From Methanobacteriota archaeon (lineage in GTDB: Archaea > Thermoplasmatota > Poseidoniia > Poseidoniales > Poseidoniaceae), in the NCBI GenBank assembly GCA_018662715.1, contig JABJFP010000077.1, forward strand, positions 1 to 8,538: a DNA stretch of 8,538 nucleotides, given 5' to 3'. Below are positions 1-5,831 of this stretch, piece after piece. The notes beneath the pieces are model-generated. The model was not told where the DNA came from. It saw only the letters and a program-made list of their open reading frames with translations, and made no database searches. Each line of letters starts with the position of its first letter. The first letter of the stretch is position 1. The position numbers and the translations under genes were made by a program.

Positions 1-218
1 CGTCCCAATATCGTTCGTTCAAGCGTCTCTGGAATGACATCAAAAGCAACGTGATTTCCGGCGATGTCCGTCGCCGTAAGGCAAACGCCGTTGAGAGCAA
101 CGCTTGCTCCACGCTCTAGCCCAGTGACATCGGGCAGTTGGACCGTGAGTGTTTGTACCTCTTGCCCTTTTTCAAGGCCAATCAGTTTTCCTTTACCTTG
201 AACGATTCCAGTGAACAT
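1..218 (-). CDS. ribE: Riboflavin synthase, alpha-chain (bacterial) type, N-terminal part
   Basis: Partial gene: 72 codons from the ATG at 218-216, running off the left edge. The protein starts MFTGIVQGKGKL and contains GASVALNGVCLTAT and FDVIPETLERTILG. These are hallmarks of the first lumazine-binding barrel of the bacterial/eukaryotic riboflavin synthase, which converts two 6,7-dimethyl-8-ribityllumazine molecules into riboflavin plus a pyrimidine by-product in the cytoplasm. The full family protein is about 200 aa with two such barrels, so roughly two thirds is missing. The start is secure: MFTGIV is the family N-terminus, and a GAGG Shine-Dalgarno (229-226) lies 7 nt upstream. The start sits 2 nt after the ribL stop, so the two are probably translated in coupled fashion. 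Many archaea, notably methanogens, use the unrelated RibC instead. Confidence 0.93.
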   Translation of the reverse strand, partial: MFTGIVQGKGKLIGLEKGQEVQTLTVQLPDVTGLERGASVALNGVCLTATDIAGNHVAFDVIPETLERTILG

Positions 219-220
219 AT

Positions 221-661
221 TCATTCCTCTTTTTTGGCTGCGCGTTCAAGGATCCGTGCGATGATTTTTCTCGTTCCGTCTAAATCGTCGGTTAACCCCT
301 CTACACGGACGACTTCAATAGTGCCGTATCCACGTGAGGTGAGTGCAGAACGGATGTTCTCCTCGGCATGTTCTTGGTCGTATCCCAGAGCAATGATATC
401 CGGCTTAACTCTCGGAAGAATATCAAAAATCGGTACTTCCGGAGGATTTCCAATCAACACATCGTCCACGGGCTTCAATCCCTCTACCATGCGCCTGCGA
501 AGGTCATGGCTGGTTATTGGATTGTGTTTTCTTTTGCGAACCGTGTCGTCGTGTGCAACCACGACGGTCAGATGGCCGCCTAGGGCTTTGGCTTGCTCAA
601 GATAGTGGAGGTGTCCTGCATGAAGCAGGTCAAAAACTCCAACTGCCATGATTCGCTTCAC
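221..661 (-). CDS. ribL: FAD synthase, archaeal RibL type
   Basis: A 146-aa nucleotidyltransferase that transfers AMP from ATP to FMN to form FAD, acting in the cytoplasm. The cytidylyltransferase-like HxGH motif is at residues 14-17 (FDLLHAGH). A basic stretch, VRKRKHNPI, follows at about 41-49. The motif GLKPVDDVLIG is at about 61-71, PDIIALGYDQ at 88-97, and the C-terminal ISSTK-like motif is LDGTRKI near 127-133. Length and N-terminus (MKRIMAVGVFDLLH) match methanogen RibL, about 150 aa. An upstream TTG (697-695) would add 12 residues. I prefer GTG at 661-659 because AGGTGAT lies just upstream and the longer version only adds an unconserved extension. The ATG at 649-647 would start too close to the fold. 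The gene begins 32 nt after ribB and ends 2 nt before ribE. A glycerol-3-phosphate cytidylyltransferase role is less likely given the riboflavin operon. Confidence 0.9.
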   Translation of the reverse strand: MKRIMAVGVFDLLHAGHLHYLEQAKALGGHLTVVVAHDDTVRKRKHNPITSHDLRRRMVEGLKPVDDVLIGNPPEVPIFDILPRVKPDIIALGYDQEHAEENIRSALTSRGYGTIEVVRVEGLTDDLDGTRKIIARILERAAKKEE

Positions 662-664
662 GGT

Positions 665-671
665 ATCACCT
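665..671 (-). promoter_or_regulatory. Shine-Dalgarno site that sets the ribL start
   Basis: On the minus strand AGGTGAT occupies 671-665, directly upstream of the GTG at 661-659. It is the best anti-16S match in the ribB-ribL junction and supports the GTG start over the TTG that overlaps the ribB stop. Confidence 0.6.
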
Positions 672-693
672 TTGGTAACGAAGGGTTTGTTCT

Positions 694-1419
694 TCAAGAG
701 GATGACGGTGTCATCTCGCCAAAAGCTCGGAGCAAATCCGCTCCTTCAAGGAAGGGAATTTCACGTTCTGCCGCCCATTCTCTTGCGTCATCAACTGACA
801 AGGCAAAATCGCCGTTGGGTTGAAGCATTTCCGCGCCGATGACGACAGGCGTCATTCCAGCCAAACGAGCAAGGCCTACGGCCAGTTCCGTGTGGCCTTG
901 GCGTCGCGCCAGGCCGCCCTCTGCTTCACGGCAGACGGGAATGTGTCCTGGAGTTCTGAACTCGGCTCCAAGCTTTTCGATAGCAACCTCCAACGAATCT
1001 GCTGAATCCATGGATGATTTCGCCAACTCCGCAAACCGGCGGGTCGTGAGCGAACGGTCATGGTCGGTAATTCCAGTGTAGGTGTCTCGGTGGTTGATGG
1101 AGAGGGTGAAGGCCGAACGTGCATCGTATCGGAGGTCATTGGTTACCAGGTGACCGAGAACAGGGAAGTTGGCAACTGCTGCAGCATCGGTGTGGAGATC
1201 CTGTAAAAACGGAAGTCCAAAACATGTTCCGACGTCATCCCCGATGGCAAGAAAAAGCAATCCACCACAGTCTTGGCGGAGTTGGCGCATGGTTTCTGGC
1301 TTTGCATGCTCTGCTGGAAACAAGAGGTCGGTCTCCCCTTCTCGCTTTTCAGAGTCAAAAAGACAGACTGGGTCTCCATTTTTGAAGGCGTTAACTGCCT
1401 TTTCTAGTCGAGCGTCCAT
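694..1419 (-). CDS. ribB: 3,4-dihydroxy-2-butanone 4-phosphate synthase
   Basis: A 241-aa stand-alone RibB, which converts ribulose 5-phosphate to 3,4-dihydroxy-2-butanone 4-phosphate plus formate, the four-carbon branch of riboflavin synthesis. Visible motifs are FDSEKREGETDL at residues 21-32 with the acidic metal-binding cluster, the long catalytic segment FTLSINHRDTYTGITDHDR at 104-122, the substrate loop RTPGHIP at 155-161, and GHTELAVGLARLAG at 175-188 carrying the late conserved Glu (178). There is no GTP cyclohydrolase II domain, as in archaeal enzymes. I place the start at ATG 1419-1417 (MDARLEKAV), matching the family N-terminus. A TTG at 1461 would add 14 unconserved residues and falls inside the likely TATA box. 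It is the first gene of the flavin operon, followed by ribL and ribE. Confidence 0.93.
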   Translation of the reverse strand: MDARLEKAVNAFKNGDPVCLFDSEKREGETDLLFPAEHAKPETMRQLRQDCGGLLFLAIGDDVGTCFGLPFLQDLHTDAAAVANFPVLGHLVTNDLRYDARSAFTLSINHRDTYTGITDHDRSLTTRRFAELAKSSMDSADSLEVAIEKLGAEFRTPGHIPVCREAEGGLARRQGHTELAVGLARLAGMTPVVIGAEMLQPNGDFALSVDDAREWAAEREIPFLEGADLLRAFGEMTPSSS

Positions 1420-1452
1420 GGGGGTGGCTGTAGCCCCACCTTCATGAAGAGT

Positions 1453-1461
1453 CGTATACAA
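1453..1461 (-). promoter_or_regulatory. Probable TATA box of the ribB-ribL-ribE operon
   Basis: The minus strand reads TTGTATACG here. A start of transcription about 26 nt downstream (near 1430) would give a leader of roughly 11 nt before the ribB ATG at 1419. No clear BRE is visible, so this is a moderate call. It supports the shorter ribB start. Confidence 0.45.
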
Positions 1462-1517
1462 TCACCATTGAAACCACAACAGCGACCCGATGATAGCGGA
1501 CAGCCAACTGAAAGAGG

Positions 1518-1525
1518 TTATCATA
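1518..1525 (+). promoter_or_regulatory. Probable TATA box of the endonuclease IV-like gene
   Basis: TTATCATA preceded by the purine-rich BRE-like GAAAGAGG. Transcription would begin near 1548, giving a leader of about 14 nt that holds a run of six G (1550-1555). That run ends 6 nt before the ATG at 1562 and could serve as ribosome-binding site. It lies back to back with the rib operon promoter in the 142-nt divergent region. Confidence 0.45.
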
Positions 1526-1561
1526 GGGGGGACCTTGGCTTGGTTTCGCGGGGGGAAAAAT

Positions 1562-2710
1562 ATGCCAGTTAAACTCGGACCAGCAGGCGTTCCATTGTCA
1601 TGCAAGGGACGCACAATTGTTGAAGGAATGGACGACATTATTTCCCTCGGCCTTGAGACCATGGAAGTCCAAACCGTGCGCATGGTTGCCCCTCAACACT
1701 TTGAACAATACTGGCAGGCTGGGGTGCTTGCGAACAAAACTGATTTCGAAATGAACATCCACGGCCCATATTATTCCGAATTGTTGGGCAACAAAGTTGA
1801 GCGAGGGCGCTCTCTGGCAAAGATTGAGGCAACACTGCAAGCTGCTCGAACCATCAACGCCCGCCACATCACCCTCCATGCAGGAAATTATGGTGAATTT
1901 GGCCGAGGCCATGAAGCAAACGAACAAGTTGCCAATGTGTATTCAGGAATTGTAGACCGCATCCATGAAATTTGGGAAGATGAAGAGGATGAATTCCCGG
2001 TGTTCCCATGGATAAAAGACGGCACTCCGTCAAAAATTGGAGTTGAAACATCTGGTCGTCAAGAGCTTTGGGGCAGTCTCGAGGAAGTCCTCGAAGTCGT
2101 TAACCACGTAGAAGGCACCATTCCCGTCCTCAACATTGCTCACATACACGCCCGAGGCCATGGACGAATGCGTACCTCTGAGGACTACGGAGAGTTGTTC
2201 GACATGGTTCGTGAATCCATTGGAACAAAGGAGTTTTACTGCCACTTCTCTGGTGTAGAACACCGCACCGGTAACGCCATGCATTACACTCAAATCAAGA
2301 AGTCTGACCTCAACTTTGAACCGTTGGCAGAATTTATTGTTGAGGACGGCGGATGGCTTGACATCACCCTCATTTCCGACTCGCCATTGTTGGAACACGA
2401 CGCCATGTACATGATGCAAAACATCGAAAAATCCCGACACAGGCAACTTGAGCGTAAAGCTCGGGAAGACCGCAGGAGAGCGCTCGCTCTTCAAACCGGT
2501 AAGACTGAAGATGAACTCAAGACCAACGAGAACCAACAGGCTCAGGCTAGAGAAGATGCAACCGAAGTCAAGGAAGAGGCCCCTTTGCCCGAGCCTGAAA
2601 CGAAGAAAAAGGATGCTGCCAAGGAAACCAAGGCGAAAGCCGCTTCAAAAGCCAAGGAAACCAAGGATGATGTCTTTGACTTCGAAGATGCCGATGACGA
2701 CTTGTTCTGA
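1562..2710 (+). CDS. Endonuclease IV-like (AP endonuclease family 2) TIM-barrel protein with charged tail
   Basis: A 382-aa protein. Residues 1-290 form a xylose-isomerase-like TIM barrel of the endonuclease IV type, beginning KLGPAGVPLSC as in archaeal members. Candidate metal ligands in order are H67 (HGPYY), H106 (LHAG), E162 (GVETSG), H194 (NIAHIH), H228 (HFSG), H241 and D273 (ISDSPLLEHDA). Compared from memory with E. coli Nfo, Asp179 appears replaced by N191 and Glu261 by D273. Residues 291-382 are an added low-complexity tail rich in Lys, Glu and Ala, ending in the acidic stretch DFEDADDDLF. The likely role is base-excision repair at abasic sites, but a sugar isomerase or other barrel hydrolase is possible. 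ATG 1562 is chosen because the family begins there and the promoter lies upstream; an ATG at 1490 would precede the TATA box. Confidence 0.8.
   Translation: MPVKLGPAGVPLSCKGRTIVEGMDDIISLGLETMEVQTVRMVAPQHFEQYWQAGVLANKTDFEMNIHGPYYSELLGNKVERGRSLAKIEATLQAARTINARHITLHAGNYGEFGRGHEANEQVANVYSGIVDRIHEIWEDEEDEFPVFPWIKDGTPSKIGVETSGRQELWGSLEEVLEVVNHVEGTIPVLNIAHIHARGHGRMRTSEDYGELFDMVRESIGTKEFYCHFSGVEHRTGNAMHYTQIKKSDLNFEPLAEFIVEDGGWLDITLISDSPLLEHDAMYMMQNIEKSRHRQLERKAREDRRRALALQTGKTEDELKTNENQQAQAREDATEVKEEAPLPEPETKKKDAAKETKAKAASKAKETKDDVFDFEDADDDLF
2618..2666 (+). repeat. 16-bp perfect direct repeat in the tail of the endonuclease IV-like gene
   Basis: GCCAAGGAAACCAAGG occurs at 2618-2633 and again at 2651-2666, a period of 33 nt (11 codons), encoding AKETK twice within the Lys/Ala-rich tail. 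The in-frame period suggests the tail grew by duplication or slippage. Confidence 0.85.
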
Positions 2711-2731
2711 TGGCGTCGTACTCACGCTATT

Positions 2732-2757
2732 GAAAACCGCACCAAGCCGGTGTTTTC
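2732..2757 (+). terminator. Possible hairpin after the endonuclease IV-like gene
   Basis: GAAAA (2732-2736) pairs with TTTTC (2753-2757). Inside, CACC (2740-2743) pairs with GGTG (2749-2752), leaving a three-base bulge. It lies 22 nt after the stop codon. There is no strong T-run after it, so a transcription terminator role is uncertain. Confidence 0.25.
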
Positions 2758-2766
2758 ATCGGGAAA

Positions 2767-2776
2767 TGGTATAAAC
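2767..2776 (+). promoter_or_regulatory. TATA box of gpsA
   Basis: TGGTATAAAC, with the core TATAAA at 2770-2775 and a GAAAT purine element just upstream (2763-2767) in BRE position. Transcription about 26 nt downstream would begin near 2798, a few bases before ATG 2805. An in-frame GTG at 2784 would lie upstream of that point and is therefore disfavoured. Confidence 0.65.
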
Positions 2777-2804
2777 CAAAGAAGTGGCGAAGCAGACGAT
2801 TGCT

Positions 2805-3803
2805 ATGGCACACATCTCTGTACTAGGTCTCGGAAACTGGGGAACGGCTATCGCCCGTCTGTGGCTTTTAGATGGTCACAAGGTGAAGGGTTGGACGATT
2901 GAAGAAGAGGTTTACCGATCAATTACTCTTGATGGAATCAATTCGAAATATCTCCCTGACCATCCTGTCAAAGGGTTGGATGCAACGATGCACCTTTCAG
3001 AGGCCCTTGAAGGAAGTGAGATTATTGTCCTTGCGGTACCCTCGTCGGTCATCCTTGATGTCGTCCAAGATATCATCCCTCACCTACAACCGCGTCACGT
3101 TTTGCTCGATTTAGCAAAAGGTTTGGCCCCTGGAAAGCGACTCATCTCTCAAGCCATCCACGGGATGCTCAAAGAAGCGGGAAAAACAAACCCTCTCGCA
3201 GTACTTACCGGTCCAACCATCGCTCCAGAAGCAGCAGGTGGAGTCATGACTACGGCCTTGGTTGCAAGTGAAGATGATGCTGTTGCAAATCGCCTAGCAA
3301 GCACACTTGGTACGCCAAGTTTCATCCTTCATCCAGCAAGTGACCCCGTCGGGGCTGAACTCTGGGGTGCATACAAGAATGTGGTAGCCCTTGCTTGTGG
3401 TTTGGTTGACGGCCTCAAACAGGTTGGTGACCTCGGAGGTGACAATCTCAAAGCTGCCATCTTCATGTCCGGATTCAAAGAAGGATGCCTTCTTCTTGCC
3501 GAACTTGGAGCGCGTGCAGAGGTTGCTTTCGGACCCGCGGGTCTTGGAGACATGTATGTGACCGCTACTTCGCCGCATGGAAGAAACCGAAGCATGGGGG
3601 AGAAACTCGGGACGGGGCTCTCCCTTGAGCAGGCATTGGATGAGATGCACATGGTCGCAGAAGGTGTTCGAGCAACTCGTATGTTCATTGAACGAGCAGA
3701 GGACAGTGGACTCAAGGTTCCTTTCACTAAGGCATTGAATACACTCCTTGACGGGGATATTGACGCCGAGGAATGTTGCAGACGCATGGTTGTACTTGGC
3801 TGA
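2805..3803 (+). CDS. gpsA: NAD(P)-dependent sn-glycerol-3-phosphate dehydrogenase (bacterial type)
   Basis: A 332-aa cytoplasmic enzyme that interconverts dihydroxyacetone phosphate and sn-glycerol 3-phosphate. The N-terminal Rossmann fold has GLGNWGTAIA at residues 8-17. LAVPSSV is near 78-84 and LAKGL near 103-107. LTGPTIAPEAAGG corresponds to the family GPTFAKE segment. The C-terminal domain has GAYKNVVALACG with the catalytic Lys, then GPAGLGDMYVTATSPHGRNR with the conserved Asn-Arg that contacts NAD. Length and motif order match bacterial GpsA, with no truncation. Typical archaea instead make sn-glycerol 1-phosphate with an unrelated dehydrogenase (EgsA), so this gene bears on lipid stereochemistry. 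The start ATG 2805 is supported by the TATA spacing and by the fold beginning at ISVLGLGNWG. The 71-aa gene 46 nt downstream may be cotranscribed. Confidence 0.93.
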   Translation: MAHISVLGLGNWGTAIARLWLLDGHKVKGWTIEEEVYRSITLDGINSKYLPDHPVKGLDATMHLSEALEGSEIIVLAVPSSVILDVVQDIIPHLQPRHVLLDLAKGLAPGKRLISQAIHGMLKEAGKTNPLAVLTGPTIAPEAAGGVMTTALVASEDDAVANRLASTLGTPSFILHPASDPVGAELWGAYKNVVALACGLVDGLKQVGDLGGDNLKAAIFMSGFKEGCLLLAELGARAEVAFGPAGLGDMYVTATSPHGRNRSMGEKLGTGLSLEQALDEMHMVAEGVRATRMFIERAEDSGLKVPFTKALNTLLDGDIDAEECCRRMVVLG

Positions 3804-3849
3804 CGAGAGCCATCGGTGCAGTTTTGAGGGAAGGCTTCGTGAGCGTATC

Positions 3850-4065
3850 ATGTCCGATGAACTCTCTGAGTTTGAAGCCAAGTTATTGAAATGGCTGGCT
3901 AAGAGTGAATTCCACATCGTGCCGTGGTCAACCAAAGACGCAGCAAAGACATTCAAAGTGTCTGAAGACGAAATTTACGAGGCTATTGCGTCGTTAAGCA
4001 AAAAGGCATCTGACCGTATTCAAGTGTTTTACAAGGACGGTTCCTTGCATATTGCTGCAGATTAA
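3850..4065 (+). CDS. Small probable winged-helix/HTH protein, function unknown
   Basis: A 71-aa protein from ATG 3850, which I do not recognise as a named family. After an acidic start (MSDELSEFEAKLLKWLAKSE), the segment STKDAAKTFKVSEDEIYEAIASLSKK (27-52) reads like a helix-turn-helix, with Val37-Ser38 at the turn. RIQVFYKDGSLHIAAD (56-71) would form the two-strand wing. This resembles small archaeal winged-helix DNA-binding or adaptor proteins, but that is inferred from pattern only. GAGGGAAGG (3826-3834) lies 15 nt upstream of the start, far for a ribosome-binding site. No separate TATA box is obvious, so cotranscription with gpsA is likely. The frame stays open upstream to 3748, but that part overlaps the gpsA end and looks like a by-product. 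Its TAA stop directly abuts the stop of the convergent permease gene. Confidence 0.72.
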   Translation: MSDELSEFEAKLLKWLAKSEFHIVPWSTKDAAKTFKVSEDEIYEAIASLSKKASDRIQVFYKDGSLHIAAD

Positions 4066-4953
4066 TCAAGCCTCTTCAACAGAGGTCTGTTTACGCTTTC
4101 TCGCTTTCATGAGAAGAGTGAGCCATGTTGGCTTACGTACGTCCCCTTCTTCGTTAACAAAGGAACGAACCATCAGCGAAAGCAAGTCGATCAAAACCAC
4201 AACGATGAAGATGAGAATCAGCAAAGCAAAGACCTTGTCGTACTGGAGAAATTTGAGATAAGTGCTGATGTAGTACCCAATGCCTCCAGCACCAACAATT
4301 CCAATCACAGTTCCATGGCGAACGTTGTATTCAAACATAAACATCAGTTGACTCAGCAAGTGATTTCCGTTTTCTGGAATCACGATGTTAAAGAAAATAC
4401 TTGGCCGACTGAGCCCCATAGCCCGTCCTGCTTCCAGTGGGTCGTTTGCCATTCCCTCAAACACTTCGTATTGCAATTTACCGAGGTATCCCACGGTGTA
4501 GAAGGTCATCGCTAATACACCTGAAAGGGGACCAAAACCAATCACAATCACGAATAGAATGGCCCAGATTAAACTGGGAAGGCTCCGAACAGCAGAAAGA
4601 AAAACTCGCACGGGGATGGAGACGAAGAGGGGCGTTAGGTTTCTTGCTGCTAAAGAAGAAAGACTGATGGCACCAATGAATCCTAGAACTGTGGACACAA
4701 AGGCGATTTTCAGTGTCTCCATCATACCAAGGTAGCCCACTGAGCAAAAGAATCCGACCTCCTCCTCACATACTGGGTAAGACCTGGCCTCAAGGACACT
4801 CCAATTCGGAGGCCACATGCTTTCCTCGAAAAACACCACCAGATTCGAAAGACCGCCTTCAAGCCTGCCCCAATCCCCCTCAACAAGGCCATCAAGCGTT
4901 CGCCAAGCTATGAAGAGAAGAAACAGAATAATACCAAATAAACGATATTTCAT
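4066..4953 (-). CDS. phnE: Phosphonate/phosphite-type ABC transporter permease
   Basis: A 295-aa inner membrane permease of the PhnE family. A hydrophobic N-terminal segment lies at about 5-17, and the MWPPNW stretch (46-51) matches the PPDW-like periplasmic motif of PhnE. Further membrane segments are around 83-101, 125-157, 213-232 and 241-262. The cytoplasmic EAA loop that docks the ATPase is EAGRAMGLSRPSIFFNIVIP at 174-193. GAGGIG at 221-226 is typical of PhnE. Two cysteines, C62 and C70, lie in the first external loop and could form a disulfide. The C-terminus is basic (KARKRK). The ATG overlaps the phnC stop by 4 nt (ATGA), with a GGAGGA ribosome-binding site inside the Glu codons of phnC, so translation is probably coupled. 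It is the last gene of the operon, stop to stop with the convergent 71-aa gene. Confidence 0.9.
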   Translation of the reverse strand: MKYRLFGIILFLLFIAWRTLDGLVEGDWGRLEGGLSNLVVFFEESMWPPNWSVLEARSYPVCEEEVGFFCSVGYLGMMETLKIAFVSTVLGFIGAISLSSLAARNLTPLFVSIPVRVFLSAVRSLPSLIWAILFVIVIGFGPLSGVLAMTFYTVGYLGKLQYEVFEGMANDPLEAGRAMGLSRPSIFFNIVIPENGNHLLSQLMFMFEYNVRHGTVIGIVGAGGIGYYISTYLKFLQYDKVFALLILIFIVVVLIDLLSLMVRSFVNEEGDVRKPTWLTLLMKARKRKQTSVEEA

Positions 4954-5639
4954 TCCTCTTCCTCCTTCTCAGAATGATACTTGACCCACTCATCAATCGG
5001 TAGATCAATGAAACGTTGATCCTTGATTTCCCAAATCCGTGTTGCGAAATTTTTGGCATTGTCTTCGTGGTGTTCAACCATGATCACGGCCGTTCCACTC
5101 TGGACCAAATCTCGTACCGCCCCTAGGACAATGTCGACATTCGTTTGGTCCAACTCTCCAAGAAACTCATCTGCAAGCATTAACTCTGGACGCTGGGCCA
5201 GCGTTCTTGCCGTAGCCACTCTACGTTGTTGACCTCCAGAGAGGCGCCGAACAGGTTCTGAGGCCTTATCTTCAATTCCGAGGGTACGAATTGCTTCGAA
5301 TGTTCGCTCCTTCCGTTCTTTGAACATGTCAAGTGACCATTTGACCCGCATTCGGGCACCCAGCGAAACATTGTGAGCAACGGTTGCATGTCGAATCAAG
5401 CCGAGGCGCTGAGGGATGTACCCGAGACCTCCTCGGGGTTCAACATTCAATTCAAATGAGCCCCCAAGAGGCCGAACAAGGCCGGCAATAGTGCGAATCA
5501 ATGTGGTTTTCCCAATTCCGGATGGGCCGAGAATTGCTACGATTTCACCTGGTTTTACTTCAAGAGAAATGGGCTCTACAAGCGGGTCATCGTACCCGAT
5601 GATGAGCCCCTCCAGGGATAAGATGGCAGTGTCGCTCAT
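4950..5639 (-). CDS. phnC: Phosphonate/phosphite-type ABC transporter ATP-binding protein
   Basis: A 229-aa ATPase that powers the PhnE permease from the cytoplasmic side. Walker A is GPSGIGKT (38-45), the Q-loop Gln is Q77 (YIPQRLG), the ABC signature is LSGGQQRR (133-140), Walker B is LMLADE (153-158) with catalytic E158, the D-loop is GELD (161-164), and the H-loop His is probably H190 (VEHHEDNA). A Phe replaces the usual Pro after the Walker B Glu (ADEF rather than ADEP). The protein is shorter than common PhnC (about 250-280 aa) and ends in a Lys/Glu run. The start ATG 5639-5637 has GAGGGG about 6 nt upstream. It overlaps phnE by 4 nt and follows phnD after a 192-nt gap. Sequence alone does not separate phosphonate, phosphite and phosphate importers. 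Confidence 0.88.
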   Translation of the reverse strand: MSDTAILSLEGLIIGYDDPLVEPISLEVKPGEIVAILGPSGIGKTTLIRTIAGLVRPLGGSFELNVEPRGGLGYIPQRLGLIRHATVAHNVSLGARMRVKWSLDMFKERKERTFEAIRTLGIEDKASEPVRRLSGGQQRRVATARTLAQRPELMLADEFLGELDQTNVDIVLGAVRDLVQSGTAVIMVEHHEDNAKNFATRIWEIKDQRFIDLPIDEWVKYHSEKEEEE

Positions 5640-5695
5640 AGCATCCCCTCGGCCAACCCTGCGAGCGGGTCTTTTTCAAACGGTTGGAACTTCAA
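5636..5695 (-). other. Possible 19-codon leader ORF ending on the phnC start
   Basis: From a TTG at 5695-5693 the minus strand reads LKFQPFEKDPLAGLAEGML and then TGA, which overlaps the phnC ATG as ATGA. GGAG lies about 10 nt upstream of the TTG. The coupled geometry matches the phnC-phnE junction, but it is very short and has a weak start codon. It may be chance. Confidence 0.2.
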
Positions 5696-5755
5696 TTTAC
5701 GACATCTCCAAGTCTAGAAACTACTGTGACGGCCATGTTAACTCCTGGGTGCTAA

Positions 5756-5798
5756 CGGAGTGACCCCTTCTGTTGGGTGTGGTGAACGAATCACTCCG
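5756..5798 (-). repeat. Inverted repeat between phnD and phnC
   Basis: CGGAGTGA (5756-5763) and TCACTCCG (5791-5798) are exact reverse complements, eight bases each, with 27 nt between them. Inside, ACCC (5763-5766) and GGGT (5775-5778) can form a small second stem. No T-run follows on the minus strand, so a plain terminator is unlikely. An RNA stem that stabilises the phnD message, or a protein-binding site, would fit. The rest of the 192-nt gap (5640-5831) shows no convincing TATA box. Confidence 0.5.
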
Positions 5799-5831
5799 CC
5801 AGCGGTTTCAGTCAGGAAGACTTGGTGAAGT

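Noticed and set aside
1490..1561. N-terminal extension of the endonuclease IV-like protein from ATG 1490
   Set aside because: The 24 extra residues are not family-like, and the likely TATA box (1518-1525) lies inside them.
2030..2536. A 168-codon minus-strand open frame within the endonuclease IV-like gene
   Set aside because: It is fully antisense to a conserved barrel, has no motif and no promoter or ribosome-binding site.
3294..3956. A 220-codon open frame on the minus strand across gpsA
   Set aside because: It lies antisense to a motif-complete gpsA, has no recognisable domain and is rich in Ser, His and Cys, as expected of a shadow frame.
5416..5763. A 115-codon plus-strand frame over the phnC start and the phnD-phnC gap
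   Set aside because: Most of it is antisense to the phnC Walker A region, and the composition is typical of a shadow frame.
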